A program made the position numbers and the translations under genes. A DNA stretch of 64,000 bases from Mycobacterium heidelbergense (GTDB lineage Bacteria; Actinomycetota; Actinomycetes; Mycobacteriales; Mycobacteriaceae). The stretch is taken from NCBI RefSeq assembly GCF_010730745.1, contig NZ_AP022615.1, forward strand, positions 3,596,001-3,660,000, given 5' to 3'. The notes below the pieces were generated by a model. The model was not told where the DNA came from, did no database searches, and saw only the letters and a program-made list of their open reading frames with translations. The first letter of the stretch is position 1. Each line of letters begins with the position of its first letter. Shown one piece after another: positions 44,070-53,321 of this stretch.

Positions 44070-44903
44070 TCAAGGGCGCCGCATGTCGCGCGGGCGGGAC
44101 CCCGAACGTGAAAGGGCCTGCGGCGAAAGGGCATAGATGCGTTGATCGGGCCGGCCCGACAGCACATAGGTCTGCGTGTCGGCGAGATGGCGACCCGCGA
44201 TCCGGCGAGCCCGGTCGACGTCACCCTCCGCGATGGTCTCGGCGAGCTTGACATGCGTGCTGAGCACCGCGCGGCGCTTCGCCAACGATGGGTAGGTGCC
44301 GCGCGCCGCGCTCTCGTCCGCCCACTGCTGTTCGTGACTGGTCCACAGCGTCTCCAGGCTGCCGACCACCGCGATGATCGTGTGATTTCCGCAGCCCCGG
44401 ACGATGAGATCGTGGAATTGGCGGCCTATTTCGGTGAACAGCCGACCGTCGTCGAGGTGTTCGGCCATCGAATCGTTGACCCGCTTGAGTTCGGGCACCA
44501 ACGTGTCCGCGCGGTCGGGGCGCTGGGCCGCCAGCGCGGCGCAGGCGGGCTCGAGTTCCTGCAACGCCATGCCCAGGTCGGCGACCTCCACGGACTCGCT
44601 CTGCAACAGCAGGCCGAGCATGTAGGCGGCGCTGGTCTTCGCCGGCGCGTGCACGACGGCGCCGCCGCGGTTGCCCCGCCGGACCGAGACCAGCCCCTCG
44701 GTTTCCAGGATTCGCAGCGCCTCCCGCAGGGAGACAAGGCTGACGTTGAACTGTTCGACGAGCACCTCCTGGCGGGGCAGGAGGTCGCCGTCGGCGAGTT
44801 CGCCGTCGATGATCTGGCGGCGCAACTCGTCGGCTACAATTTCGGCGATCCGCGGCGCCGACAATCGGCGACGGGCATCGGGGCCAATTCCCAGGGCGGT
44901 CAT
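44070..44903 (-). CDS. GntR-family transcriptional regulator, FadR subfamily
   Basis: A 277-residue regulator. It has an N-terminal winged HTH (ELADGDLLPRQEVLVEQFNVSLVSLREALRILETEGLVSVRRG) and a C-terminal all-helical FCD effector domain (about 105-240) with the metal/ligand histidines of RQFHDLIV, STHVKLAETI and AGRHLADT. FCD regulators bind acyl-CoA or carboxylic effectors. It is divergent from the CoA-transferase gene, with two copies of the shared motif in between, so it is the best candidate for the protein that recognises that motif. Confidence 0.9.
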   Translation of the reverse strand: MTALGIGPDARRRLSAPRIAEIVADELRRQIIDGELADGDLLPRQEVLVEQFNVSLVSLREALRILETEGLVSVRRGNRGGAVVHAPAKTSAAYMLGLLLQSESVEVADLGMALQELEPACAALAAQRPDRADTLVPELKRVNDSMAEHLDDGRLFTEIGRQFHDLIVRGCGNHTIIAVVGSLETLWTSHEQQWADESAARGTYPSLAKRRAVLSTHVKLAETIAEGDVDRARRIAGRHLADTQTYVLSGRPDQRIYALSPQALSRSGSRPRDMRRP

Positions 44904-44923
44904 CCAATCCTCAGAACTCGACA

Positions 44924-44960
44924 GGCTTAGCTATTTTAGCAGTAATGGTATAAATAGCCG
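44924..44960. promoter_or_regulatory. shared AT-rich motif, site c (two opposed copies)
   Basis: On the plus strand GCAGTAATGGTATAAATAGC (44939-44958) precedes the CoA-transferase start by only 4 bases; on the minus strand GCTAAAATAGCTAAG faces the regulator gene. The TATAAAT part could also be the -10 box of a leaderless transcript. Confidence 0.5.
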
Positions 44961-44961
44961 G

Positions 44962-47349
44962 GTGAGTCGCGCGTCCGAAAGCCGGCCGACACCGCTGCAC
45001 GAGTTGCGTGTCGTCGAGATCAGTGACCGGATAGCCGGCGGTTACTGCGGGAAGCTGCTGGTCGACGCCGGGGCGCGGGTGCGGAAAATCGAACCGCCGC
45101 AAGGGGATTGGTTGCGGCGGTATTCGGCCACCTGTTCGCCGGTCGCCGACGGCGATGCGTCGCCGTTCTTCAGCTACCTCAATGCGGGCAAGCGCAGCCT
45201 GACGTGCGCTCCGGATTCCGGGCGCTACCGCGCCGAACTGGCCGCCGCCGACGTCGTGGTCGTCACCGCCGGCCGGTCGCGGGCCGCGGCGCTGGGCGTC
45301 GATCCGCGGCGGCTGCTGGCCGAGTCGCCGCGGGCGATCATCGTCACGATCTCCGACTTCGGCTGGGCCGGGCCGCATGCCGACCGCGCCGCCAGCGAGT
45401 TCACCTTGCAGGCGTGGGCGGGCTCGCCCGGCTTTCGCGGCGATCCCGCGGGGCCGCCGATCTCGATCGGCGGCGACCTGGGGGAGTACATGGGCGGCGT
45501 GTACGCCGCGTTCGGCGCGCTGGCCGCGCGCCGCCGCGTCGAACGCGGCGGCCCCGGCGAGCATCTCGACCTGTCCATGCTCGAGGCGATGACGGCGATG
45601 CAGAGCAGCGAATGGCTGCACTCGCAGCTGCTGCGCGTGCCGCCGATCCGCCGCACGCTCGAAGTGCCGTCGATCGAGCCGGCCAAGGACGGCTACGTCG
45701 GGATCACCATGGTCACCGGCCAGCAATGGCTCGACTTTTGCGCGATGGTCGAGTGCCCGCGGCTGGAGGAGATCGAACAGCTGCGTTTCCAGATCGGCCG
45801 ATGGCAATACCGCGACCTGATCCGCGAACAGATCCATCCGTGGCTGGCCGAACGGACCGTCGACGAGGTCGTCGAACTCGGGCAACTGTTCCGGCTCCCG
45901 ATCGCGGCGCTGGGCAACGGCTCCACGATCCGCGACATGGAGTACGTCCGGCAGCGCGGGGTGTTTGTCCGCAACCCCGCCGGCTTCGACCAGCCCCGCC
46001 CGCCGTGGCTGATGTCGGCGTGCGCGCCCGCGCAGGTGCGCGACACCCCCGCTCCCGGCGAGGGCAACGACGAACCACCGTGGCGCAGAAGCACATCCGA
46101 GCCTGATCCGGCGCCACACGGATTGCCGCTGGCGGGCGTTCGCGTCGTCGACCTGACCGCGTTCTGGGCCGGGCCCGCCGCGACCCACCTGCTGGCCGCG
46201 TTCGGCGCCGACGTCATCAAGGTGGAGTCGATACAGCGGCCCGACGGCATTCGCTACTCGGGCGGGATGCGCACCGACGTCGACGACTGGTGGGAATACG
46301 GCTGGGTGTTCCACGCCATGAACACCAACAAGCGTTCGGTCACACTGGATTTGGGCTCTAGTGAAGGACGTAGGCTGTCCCTCAAGCTGGCGGCCGGCGC
46401 CGACGTCGTCATCGAGAACTTCTCCCCGCGCGTCATGGACCAGTTCGGGCTCACCGCCGACGTGCTGCTCGACGTCAACCCCAGACTCGTCGTCGCCCGG
46501 ATGCCCGCGTTCGGGCTGGACGGCCCGTGGCGCGAGCGGGTCGGATTCGCGCCCACCATGGAGCAGATCGCCGGCCTGGCCTGGGTGACCGGGCTGCCGG
46601 AGGCCCCGCCGGTGACGCCGCGCGGCGCCTGCGATCCGCTGGCCGGCGTGCACGCCGCGTTCGCCGTGCTGGCGGCGCTGAACTTCGCCGAACGCACCGG
46701 ATCCGGGCAGCTGGTCGAGCTGCCGATGCTCGAAACCGTGCTCAACGCCACCGCGATACAGGCGATCGAATCCGAGGTCTTCGGGGTGACGCTGAGCCGG
46801 CGGGGCAACCGCGGCCACGGCGAGTCGATCCAGAACATCTACCGGTGCGCCGGCTCCGACGACGACTGGATCGCGGTCACCGTGCGCGACGACCGGCAAT
46901 GGCGCGCGCTGGTCGACGTGATGGGTCGACCCGACTGGTGCGACGAGAGCCTGGCCACCGTCGCCGGCCAGCGGGAGCGAGCCGACGACGTCGATCGCCG
47001 GCTGCGGGATTGGTTCGCCGGGCAACCGCGGGAATCGGCGGTGGAGCGCTTGGCCGGCGCCGGTATTCCCGCCGCGCCCGTGGTGTCGCCGTCGTTGGTG
47101 ACCGAGAATCCCCAGCTGCTCGACCGGGGCTTCTTCGAGGCCCTGGACCACCCGAGCACCGGCGCGGGCCTTTATCCGTGCCCGCCGTTCGCCAAGCTGG
47201 CCGGCCAGGACAGGTGGCTGCTGCGTCCGCCGCCGAGGCTGGGCGAGCACAATGACGAGGTGCTGCGCGAGCGGTGCGGGCTGACCGACGAAGAGTTGGC
47301 GAACCTGGCGGCCAGCGGGGTGATCGGGACCCGTCCGAAGGGCGTCTAG
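44962..47349 (+). CDS. tandem family-III CoA transferase (two CaiB/BaiF domains in one chain)
   Basis: A 795-residue protein made of two family-III (CaiB/Frc) CoA-transferase domains, about 10-375 and 395-785. Each keeps the catalytic Asp region (IGGDLGEYMGGVYAA in the first, GACDPLAGVHAAFA in the second) and the fold markers (LLVDAGARVRKIEPP; LLAAFGADVIKVESIQRP). It exchanges CoA between a donor thioester and a carboxylic acid. The GTG at 44962 has no Shine-Dalgarno and a TATAAAT box 7-13 bases ahead, consistent with a leaderless mRNA. Confidence 0.9.
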   Translation: MSRASESRPTPLHELRVVEISDRIAGGYCGKLLVDAGARVRKIEPPQGDWLRRYSATCSPVADGDASPFFSYLNAGKRSLTCAPDSGRYRAELAAADVVVVTAGRSRAAALGVDPRRLLAESPRAIIVTISDFGWAGPHADRAASEFTLQAWAGSPGFRGDPAGPPISIGGDLGEYMGGVYAAFGALAARRRVERGGPGEHLDLSMLEAMTAMQSSEWLHSQLLRVPPIRRTLEVPSIEPAKDGYVGITMVTGQQWLDFCAMVECPRLEEIEQLRFQIGRWQYRDLIREQIHPWLAERTVDEVVELGQLFRLPIAALGNGSTIRDMEYVRQRGVFVRNPAGFDQPRPPWLMSACAPAQVRDTPAPGEGNDEPPWRRSTSEPDPAPHGLPLAGVRVVDLTAFWAGPAATHLLAAFGADVIKVESIQRPDGIRYSGGMRTDVDDWWEYGWVFHAMNTNKRSVTLDLGSSEGRRLSLKLAAGADVVIENFSPRVMDQFGLTADVLLDVNPRLVVARMPAFGLDGPWRERVGFAPTMEQIAGLAWVTGLPEAPPVTPRGACDPLAGVHAAFAVLAALNFAERTGSGQLVELPMLETVLNATAIQAIESEVFGVTLSRRGNRGHGESIQNIYRCAGSDDDWIAVTVRDDRQWRALVDVMGRPDWCDESLATVAGQRERADDVDRRLRDWFAGQPRESAVERLAGAGIPAAPVVSPSLVTENPQLLDRGFFEALDHPSTGAGLYPCPPFAKLAGQDRWLLRPPPRLGEHNDEVLRERCGLTDEELANLAASGVIGTRPKGV

Positions 47350-47373
47350 CGGCCCAGGCTACTTTTCCTGCGT

Positions 47374-47430
47374 CGAGATCGACGTTAGCGCGCCGCTTAC
47401 TCGAACTTTCCCACGATAACGTCGATCTCG
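47374..47430. repeat. intergenic inverted repeat
   Basis: Fourteen-base perfect arms (CGAGATCGACGTTA at 47374-47387 and its complement at 47417-47430) with a 29-base loop, downstream of the CoA-transferase gene. It may terminate transcription or belong to a dispersed palindromic repeat family. The rest of the gap to 47652 has no gene. Confidence 0.6.
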
Positions 47431-47456
47431 GCGCGTCGTCGACGACATGGTGGCAT

Positions 47457-47486
47457 GGACTATCGCGGACTATCGCGGACTATCGC
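47457..47486 (+). repeat. three tandem copies of a 10-mer
   Basis: GGACTATCGC occurs three times head to tail. No function is apparent; copy number may vary between strains. Confidence 0.8.
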
Positions 47487-47652
47487 GCATAACGCACCAA
47501 TGGCCACATGATGACCAGACGTATCGTTGATTACTCCTTTAGGGAGCGATGATGCCGACGAACTCGCCGACCAGACCACTTCGGCAACGCTGGTCGGCCC
47601 ATCGGCTGAGCCGAACACCCATCGCAAAACGCCAAAGCCTAGCCTATGAGGC

Positions 47653-47844
47653 ATGCGCGTGACGGTCGACGAGAACTTGTGTGAGGCCAATGGTTTCTGC
47701 GAATCGCTCGCCCCGGAGGTGTTTGAACTGGGCGACGCCGACGTGGTGCAGATCGCGGACGGACCGGTGCCGCCGCGCCTGGAGATCGACGTGCGCGCCG
47801 CGGTGGACCAGTGCCCCAAGGCCGCGCTGCGGCTGAGCGACTGA
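47653..47844 (+). CDS. small ferredoxin, probably [3Fe-4S]
   Basis: A 63-residue ferredoxin with only three cluster cysteines visible: C10, C16 (spaced by five residues) and C54 followed by Pro (DQCPKAALRL). That pattern is typical of [3Fe-4S] P450 ferredoxins in actinobacteria. It lies tail to tail with the P450 at 47869, 24 bases apart, and is the probable electron donor to one or more of the P450s here. Confidence 0.9.
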   Translation: MRVTVDENLCEANGFCESLAPEVFELGDADVVQIADGPVPPRLEIDVRAAVDQCPKAALRLSD

Positions 47845-47868
47845 CGCGTGACGGGGCGCCCTACTGAC

Positions 47869-49113
47869 CTATTGCCGCTCGGACAGCGAGATCGCCATCT
47901 CGTCGTAGATCGACATGTTGGTGAGCAGGTTCGGGTGGGCCACCGTGGCCGGGCCGAGTTCGATGTCGTCGCAGCGCAGCAGCAGTTCGTCGAACACGGC
48001 GCGAAGTTCCGCGCGCGCGAGCATGGCGCCCAGGCAGTGATGCGGTCCGCCACCGCCGAACGCCACCTGCGGGTTGGGCTGGCGGCCGATGTCGAAGGTG
48101 AACGGCGAGTCGAAGACCTCCTCGTCGCGGTTCGCCGAACGCAGCATCGACACCACCCGCTCGCCCCGCGCGATGTGCTGGCCGTCCATCTCGACGTCGA
48201 CCTTCGCGGTGCGCGTCCAGTACGCCACCGGTGACGCCCAGCGCAACATCTCCTCAATGGCGCTGGGCCGCAACGCTTCCCGCTCGCGATACCGCTCGAT
48301 CTGCTCCGGGTTCCGCACGAACGCCTGCACCCCGGCGGCCAGCGCGTTCTTGGTGGTGTCGCTGCCGGCGAACGCCAGCACGAAGAAGAAGAACTCGAGT
48401 TCGTTGGCGGGCAGGCTGAATTGCTCGCCGTCTTCGCCGGTGATCACCGCGGTCGCCAGCGTGCTCCAGATGTCGTCGGTGGGATTGCGCCGCTTGTCCG
48501 CGGTGAGCTCCATCGCGTACCCGAAGATGGTGGCGTAGAGATCGGTGTAGTCCTGCCAGCTCGGCCGCGCGCCGACCGCGTTGGCCTTCAGGATGCGGTC
48601 CAGGCAATCGAAGATTCGCGGCCGGTCGGATTCCGGGATGCCGATGATGTCGCCGATGACCGTCATCGGCAGCGCGTCGGCGACGTCGGTGATCCAGTCG
48701 CCGCCGCCCTCGGCGAGCAGACGGTCGATCATCCGCGCTGCGCGCGCCCGGATGCCGTCCTCGAGTTTGGCGATCGCCCGCGGGTTGAACGCGTTGGCGA
48801 TGAGCTTGCGGCGTTTGTTCAGCTCCGGCGGATCCATGTTGATGATCGTCGGATACGCCGAGAACATGCCGACCGGCTGGATGAGGGGACCGTCGACCGC
48901 GGTGAACGAATCCGCGTCACGGTGCAGGCGCACCGTGTGCCGGTGCTTGGTGGTTATCCAGAAGTCGCGCTGGATGCCGATCTTGGTGACACCGGGGGTG
49001 AGGTCGTGCCGGAAAAGCGGCCGGCTGCGTCGTAGCTCGGCAAACAGCTCGTCCGGAAATCCGTTGTGCCACAGCGTGAAATCGGAGAGGTCGATGTGAG
49101 CCGTCGTCGTCAT
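47869..49113 (-). CDS. cytochrome P450
   Basis: A 414-residue P450. The I-helix motif FAGSDTTKN, K-helix EEMLRW and haem loop FGGGGPHHCLGAMLARAEL are clear. The N-terminus resembles mycobacterial steroid or terpene-type P450s, but the substrate is not determinable. Start ATG at 49113. Promoter region contains shared motif site d at 49168-49187, 54 bases upstream. Confidence 0.93.
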   Translation of the reverse strand: MTTTAHIDLSDFTLWHNGFPDELFAELRRSRPLFRHDLTPGVTKIGIQRDFWITTKHRHTVRLHRDADSFTAVDGPLIQPVGMFSAYPTIINMDPPELNKRRKLIANAFNPRAIAKLEDGIRARAARMIDRLLAEGGGDWITDVADALPMTVIGDIIGIPESDRPRIFDCLDRILKANAVGARPSWQDYTDLYATIFGYAMELTADKRRNPTDDIWSTLATAVITGEDGEQFSLPANELEFFFFVLAFAGSDTTKNALAAGVQAFVRNPEQIERYREREALRPSAIEEMLRWASPVAYWTRTAKVDVEMDGQHIARGERVVSMLRSANRDEEVFDSPFTFDIGRQPNPQVAFGGGGPHHCLGAMLARAELRAVFDELLLRCDDIELGPATVAHPNLLTNMSIYDEMAISLSERQ

Positions 49114-49167
49114 GGGTCGCCCTCGTTTCGTGCGCAGCGGCCACGGATAGCAAATGGCGCCAAAGCC

Positions 49168-49187
49168 GCTATCTTTGCTATTTAAGC
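49168..49187 (-). promoter_or_regulatory. shared AT-rich motif, site d
   Basis: GCTTAAATAGCAAAGATAGC on the minus strand, in the divergent gap between the P450 and the DUF1214-like gene. A further ATAGCAAA lies at 49147-49154. Confidence 0.55.
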
Positions 49188-49320
49188 ATAGGAAGGGGCG
49201 CAGTCGACGGGGACCGGATGTTGACAGACGCGCCGTCCGGTGTGATAGTTCAGGGACGCTCAAATCGAAAATGCTGTTTTCGAAAATAGGTGTCAGGATG
49301 TCGATGAGTGAGCTGGACAG

Positions 49321-50553
49321 ATGAGCGGCCGGACGGCGAATCCCGCGGCGTGGTTGCCGTTTTCCATCGCCGAGGCGTCGTTGTCGGAGGCCGCTGACGC
49401 CGACGACCTCGATCCGGCGCGGGGATGGGCGCACCTGCTCGGCCGGTTGGCGGCGGCGGCGGAACTGGTGACGGCCAGCCCCTTCGCGCATAACGGGCTT
49501 GACCTCGCTTCCGGTCTGCGACATCTGTTGGTGCTGGCCGCAATCGGCATCGACGAGGCGCTGCGATTCGATCCGGATCCGATCCTGGCCATCTCACGGA
49601 CTTCCACCGACGACGTCCTGACCTGGGGTATGGATTGTCCCGACGCGATCTATACCCGCGCGATGATGCGGGGCGGCGAGACCTATCGGCTATTCGGCAA
49701 CCGGGGCACCGCCCGCTACGTCGGGCTGCAGACGATGGATGGGATCGTCGCGACCGCCAACGTCCTGGTCGACGAGCTCGAGGTGGATCCCGAGGGCAAC
49801 TTCGAAGTGATCATCTCCGCGGATGAGTGCGCGGGAAACTGGATGCGGATCGACGGCGACAACCCCACTTTGGTTGTCCGCCACTTCTTCTACGACTGGG
49901 ACACCGAGGTTCCTTCGTCGTTGCGGATCGAACGGATCGGCGGCGGCTCAGAGCGCGAACGCCGCACGATCGACCGGGACGCGGCGATCTCGCGGCAACT
50001 GGTGGCGCTGGGCGAGTTCGTGTACGCCAACCTGAAGTTCTTCCACGACTGGGGTGGCACGCCGACCGCCAACGGGTTCCTGGCCCCGATGAACCTCTCC
50101 TCGGTGGGCGGCGCGGCCGAAAACCGGCCCGTCATCGGACGCTGGGAACTCCAGCCGGACGAGGCGTTGATCCTCGAGGTGAAGCCGCCCAACGGCGTCT
50201 ACTGGAGCTACTCGCTGGGCAATCCATGGTGGGAGACAATCCATTACGGCCGCCACCAATCCAGCCTGAACGCTCATCAAGCCGTCGTCGACCCCGATGG
50301 GCTTGTTCGCGCCGTCGTGTGCCCGCGCGACCCCGGCGTGGCGAATTGGCTCGACACCGCCGGATACAGCAACGGTGCGATGATCCTGCGCTGCGTGCGC
50401 ACCGACACCGCCCCAACGCCGAGCACGCGCGTGGTGAAGTTCGACGACGTCGCATCGGCGCTGCCGAAAGAAACCAAGACGGTCACGGCCGCGGAACGGG
50501 CGGCAATCATTGCGGCGCGCCGCCGGGCCGTGCACGCGAGGTTCGCGCGGTGA
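49321..50553 (+). CDS. DUF1214-domain protein
   Basis: A 410-residue cytoplasmic-looking protein without signal or membrane helix. The C-terminal third has the DUF1214 pattern (LILEVKPPNGVYWSYSLGNPWWET, then AVVCPRDPGVANWLDTAGY); the middle has TYRLFGNRGTARYVGLQTMDG. Such proteins are common beside sulfotransferase-like and lipid catabolism genes in mycobacteria, with no known function. The stop overlaps the GTG start of the next gene. Confidence 0.8.
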   Translation: MSGRTANPAAWLPFSIAEASLSEAADADDLDPARGWAHLLGRLAAAAELVTASPFAHNGLDLASGLRHLLVLAAIGIDEALRFDPDPILAISRTSTDDVLTWGMDCPDAIYTRAMMRGGETYRLFGNRGTARYVGLQTMDGIVATANVLVDELEVDPEGNFEVIISADECAGNWMRIDGDNPTLVVRHFFYDWDTEVPSSLRIERIGGGSERERRTIDRDAAISRQLVALGEFVYANLKFFHDWGGTPTANGFLAPMNLSSVGGAAENRPVIGRWELQPDEALILEVKPPNGVYWSYSLGNPWWETIHYGRHQSSLNAHQAVVDPDGLVRAVVCPRDPGVANWLDTAGYSNGAMILRCVRTDTAPTPSTRVVKFDDVASALPKETKTVTAAERAAIIAARRRAVHARFAR

Positions 50554-51695
50554 GTTTCTCGGCCGACGAACTCGAGGCGGGCGCGCGCGCGGCCACCGGC
50601 CTCGACGACTTCGGCTCGCACTACTACCGCGAGGGCCTCGAACGCATCGTCGAGGCGCTGAACGCCGAGGCCGGCCTGAGCGAGGTCGGGGAGGTGATCC
50701 AGCACGCGACCATCAGCAACGCCCTCATCCAACGCCTGAAGATCGAAGACGCCTACCGGCGACACCCGGAGATCGACGACGGGGTGGTTGAGGGACCGGT
50801 CTTCATCATCGGTCTACCGCGCACGGGGACAACGGCTCTCAGCCAACTGGTGGGGGCCGATCCCCAGTTCCGCTCGCTGCGGATGTGGGAGTCGCAGGCC
50901 CCGACGCCGCCGCCCGAGGCGGCCACTCAACACGACGACTCTCGCATCGCACAGGCCCAGGCGGGTCTGGACATGTTGAACGACATGTTCCCGCGGATGA
51001 AAACCCTGTACAACTCCGAAGCCACCGCGGCGACCGAGTGCCAGGACCTCATGGGAATGAGCTTCCGTACGGTGCATTTCGACGGGGTCGTGCGCGTTCC
51101 GCGGTACCTGGACTGGGTCCTGGCCTGCGACATGCGTGAGACATACACGTATCACCGGCGAGTGCTCAAGCTCCTCCAATGGCGCTGTCCGCCCAACTTG
51201 TGGCACCTCAAGACGCCGGTGCACATGTTCTCGCTCGACGCGCTCGTCGCCGCCTACCCGGAAGCGAAATTCATGTGGAGCCACCGCGATCCGGCGAACG
51301 TGATGGGGTCGGTGTGCAGCCTCATCCGGTATGTCCGCAGCTGGAGCAGCGACCGCGACGATCCCGAAGAGCTCGGCGACGAGCAACTTCGGTGCTGGGC
51401 GGAAGGCGTTCGCAGGGCGATGGACTTTCGGAAGCGGTTCGGCGACAACCGCTTCGCCGACGTCTCTTTCGCCGAGTTGCAGACCGACCCGGTGAACACG
51501 CTGCAGAAGGGTTACGATCAACTCGGCCTGAGCTTCACCGACGACACGCACCGGTCCGTGCGGCGGTGGGCCGGCCGCCACACGCCGGGAGCACGCGGGG
51601 CCCACGAGTATGAACTGCTCGACTACGGGCTGACGCCCGAGCGCGTCCGCGAACACTTCGCCGACTACCTTGCGACGTACGATGCCACGGGTTGA
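50550..51695 (+). CDS. sulfotransferase-family protein
   Basis: A 381-residue protein of the mycobacterial PF13469 sulfotransferase family. The PAPS 5'-phosphosulfate loop FIIGLPRTGTTAL (around residue 90) and the 3'-phosphate segment FMWSHRDPANVMGS are visible, so a sulfo transfer to a hydroxylated substrate is plausible; many members of this family have no proven activity. GTG start overlapping the preceding stop. The next regulator gene begins inside its end. Confidence 0.87.
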   Translation: MSFSADELEAGARAATGLDDFGSHYYREGLERIVEALNAEAGLSEVGEVIQHATISNALIQRLKIEDAYRRHPEIDDGVVEGPVFIIGLPRTGTTALSQLVGADPQFRSLRMWESQAPTPPPEAATQHDDSRIAQAQAGLDMLNDMFPRMKTLYNSEATAATECQDLMGMSFRTVHFDGVVRVPRYLDWVLACDMRETYTYHRRVLKLLQWRCPPNLWHLKTPVHMFSLDALVAAYPEAKFMWSHRDPANVMGSVCSLIRYVRSWSSDRDDPEELGDEQLRCWAEGVRRAMDFRKRFGDNRFADVSFAELQTDPVNTLQKGYDQLGLSFTDDTHRSVRRWAGRHTPGARGAHEYELLDYGLTPERVREHFADYLATYDATG

Positions 51696-52371
51696 GCCGG
51701 AGGCCGCTTCGACGACCGCGAGTTCGGTTGCGGCACGGCGAGGACGCGAGAGGCTGCGCCCGGACGCCGGCACGCGAGGCGCGTTGTTCTCCGCGGCGTC
51801 AAAGATCATTCGCGAACGCGGCGTACACGCGCTGACGGTGGCCGACGTCCTGGCCCGCGCAAAGCTGGGCACACGCGCCTTTTATCGACATTTCGACTCG
51901 AAAGACCAACTCGTACAAGCGGTGTTCCTGGAGATGGCGCGCGTCGAGATGCGGCGATTGCGCCGCAAGATGGCGGCGGCGTCGAACCCGGTTGCGGCGG
52001 TGGCGGCCTGGATCGACGGCCGGCTCGATCTCGCCTTCGACGAGACCGTTCGGTCCGACCTGCGCGTCCTGTCGCTCGAAGCGCAGTCGCAGATGTTCGC
52101 CGCCCCCGCGGTGGTGAGCCCGGCATACCGGGAGATGTTGACGCCGCTCATCGACCAGCTCGAACTCGGCCAGCGGCAGGGGATTTTCACCAAGACCGAC
52201 CCGCTGACCCACGCGGAGTTGTTGCACGGCGCGATATGGGCATGCGTCGAACGGCAATGGGCCACCGGGGACTGCGATCACGCCAAAGCCAGGGAAGCCG
52301 CGCTGCGGTTCTGCCTGGGCGGCCTGGGCGCCCCGGAGCACCTGATCGCGCCCGTCGTCGGCCACGGCTGA
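51682..52371 (+). CDS. TetR-family transcriptional regulator
   Basis: A 229-residue TetR regulator with HTH segment LTVADVLARAKLGTRAFYRHFDSKDQLVQAVF. The C-terminal ligand domain is not recognisable. Start ATG 51682 (a TTG four codons earlier is possible), overlapping the end of the sulfotransferase gene, so it is in that operon rather than divergent from its targets. A second candidate regulator for this cluster. Confidence 0.88.
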   Translation: MPRVEPEAASTTASSVAARRGRERLRPDAGTRGALFSAASKIIRERGVHALTVADVLARAKLGTRAFYRHFDSKDQLVQAVFLEMARVEMRRLRRKMAAASNPVAAVAAWIDGRLDLAFDETVRSDLRVLSLEAQSQMFAAPAVVSPAYREMLTPLIDQLELGQRQGIFTKTDPLTHAELLHGAIWACVERQWATGDCDHAKAREAALRFCLGGLGAPEHLIAPVVGHG

Positions 52372-52395
52372 GACCGCCAACACCGAGGAGACACC

Positions 52396-53199
52396 ATGGA
52401 TTTGGGCTTCGCCGGCTCGAAAGCCGTTGTCACCGGAGGCAGCAAGGGGATGGGACTGGCCATCGCCGAGACGCTGGCCGCGGAGGGCGCGAGCGTCGCC
52501 GTCATGGCACGGGGCAAACCGGCGCTCGACGCCGCGGTGGACTCCCTGAAAGCGGCGGGCGCGCCCGACGCCGTCGGAATCAGCGTCGACATGTCCGATG
52601 CCGAATCGATCGCGGCGGGATTCGCGGCGGTGGCGGATCGCTGGGGCGAACTCAACAGCCTGGTCCACACGATCGGCCCGGCCGACGGGTACTTCGAAGA
52701 GATGGACGACTCGGACTGGGACGCGGCGTTCGCGCTCGGCACCATGTCGGGGGTGCGATCGATCCGCGCCTCGTTGCCGATGCTGCGGGCCGCCGAATGG
52801 GCTCGCATCGTGACGTTGTCCGCGCATTCGATCCAGCGGCAGAACCCCCGCATCGTCGCGTACACCGCATCGAAGGCGGCCCTGAGCAGCGTGACCAAGA
52901 ACTTGTCGAAAAGCCTGGCCGGGGACGGCATCCTGGTGAATTGCGTGTGTCCGGGCACCATCGTGACGGCGAGCTTCACCGAGACGCTCAGGGATATCCT
53001 CGCCGCCGACGGGCTCGACGCCGCAAACCCGCATGACGTGATGAAGTGGATCGACGACAATTTTCATCAGCCGTGCGACCTTGGCCGAGCCGGGCTGCCC
53101 GAGGAAATCGCGTCCATCACCGCCTATCTGGTGTCTCGGCGCAACGGGTACGTCACCGGCGCGACCGTGAACGTCGACGGCGGGTCGGACTTCGTCTGA
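52396..53199 (+). CDS. short-chain dehydrogenase/reductase
   Basis: A 267-residue SDR with cofactor motif TGGSKGMG, Asp in VDMSDAES, catalytic Ser in TLSAHS and YTASK, and the C-terminal YVTGATVNVDGGSDFV as in 3-oxoacyl-ACP-reductase-like SDRs. The usual NNAG is HTIGP here, as in enoyl-reductase-like subgroups. It starts 24 bases after the TetR stop, after a GGAG-type site, and is likely the last gene of the operon from 49321. Confidence 0.88.
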   Translation: MDLGFAGSKAVVTGGSKGMGLAIAETLAAEGASVAVMARGKPALDAAVDSLKAAGAPDAVGISVDMSDAESIAAGFAAVADRWGELNSLVHTIGPADGYFEEMDDSDWDAAFALGTMSGVRSIRASLPMLRAAEWARIVTLSAHSIQRQNPRIVAYTASKAALSSVTKNLSKSLAGDGILVNCVCPGTIVTASFTETLRDILAADGLDAANPHDVMKWIDDNFHQPCDLGRAGLPEEIASITAYLVSRRNGYVTGATVNVDGGSDFV

Positions 53200-53229
53200 G
53201 GTGATCGGCGGGCGAGTTGACGTTGAATT

Positions 53230-53249
53230 CCTAAGATAGTAAAAATAGA
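53230..53249 (+). promoter_or_regulatory. shared AT-rich motif, site e
   Basis: CCTAAGATAGTAAAAATAGA stands 72 bases upstream of the Rieske oxygenase start in a co-directional gap, the only non-divergent site of the six. Confidence 0.55.
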
Positions 53250-53321
53250 CAGAAGTCCGCCCAGCGTGGCGACCAGCGGTGCGGCCGTCCGCCACGAGGC
53301 TGTGCGGGGAACGGAGAGGCA

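Noticed and set aside
47457..47486. Possible CRISPR-like array
   Set aside because: The three 10-base units are contiguous without spacers. No repeat-spacer pattern or cas gene occurs anywhere in the window.
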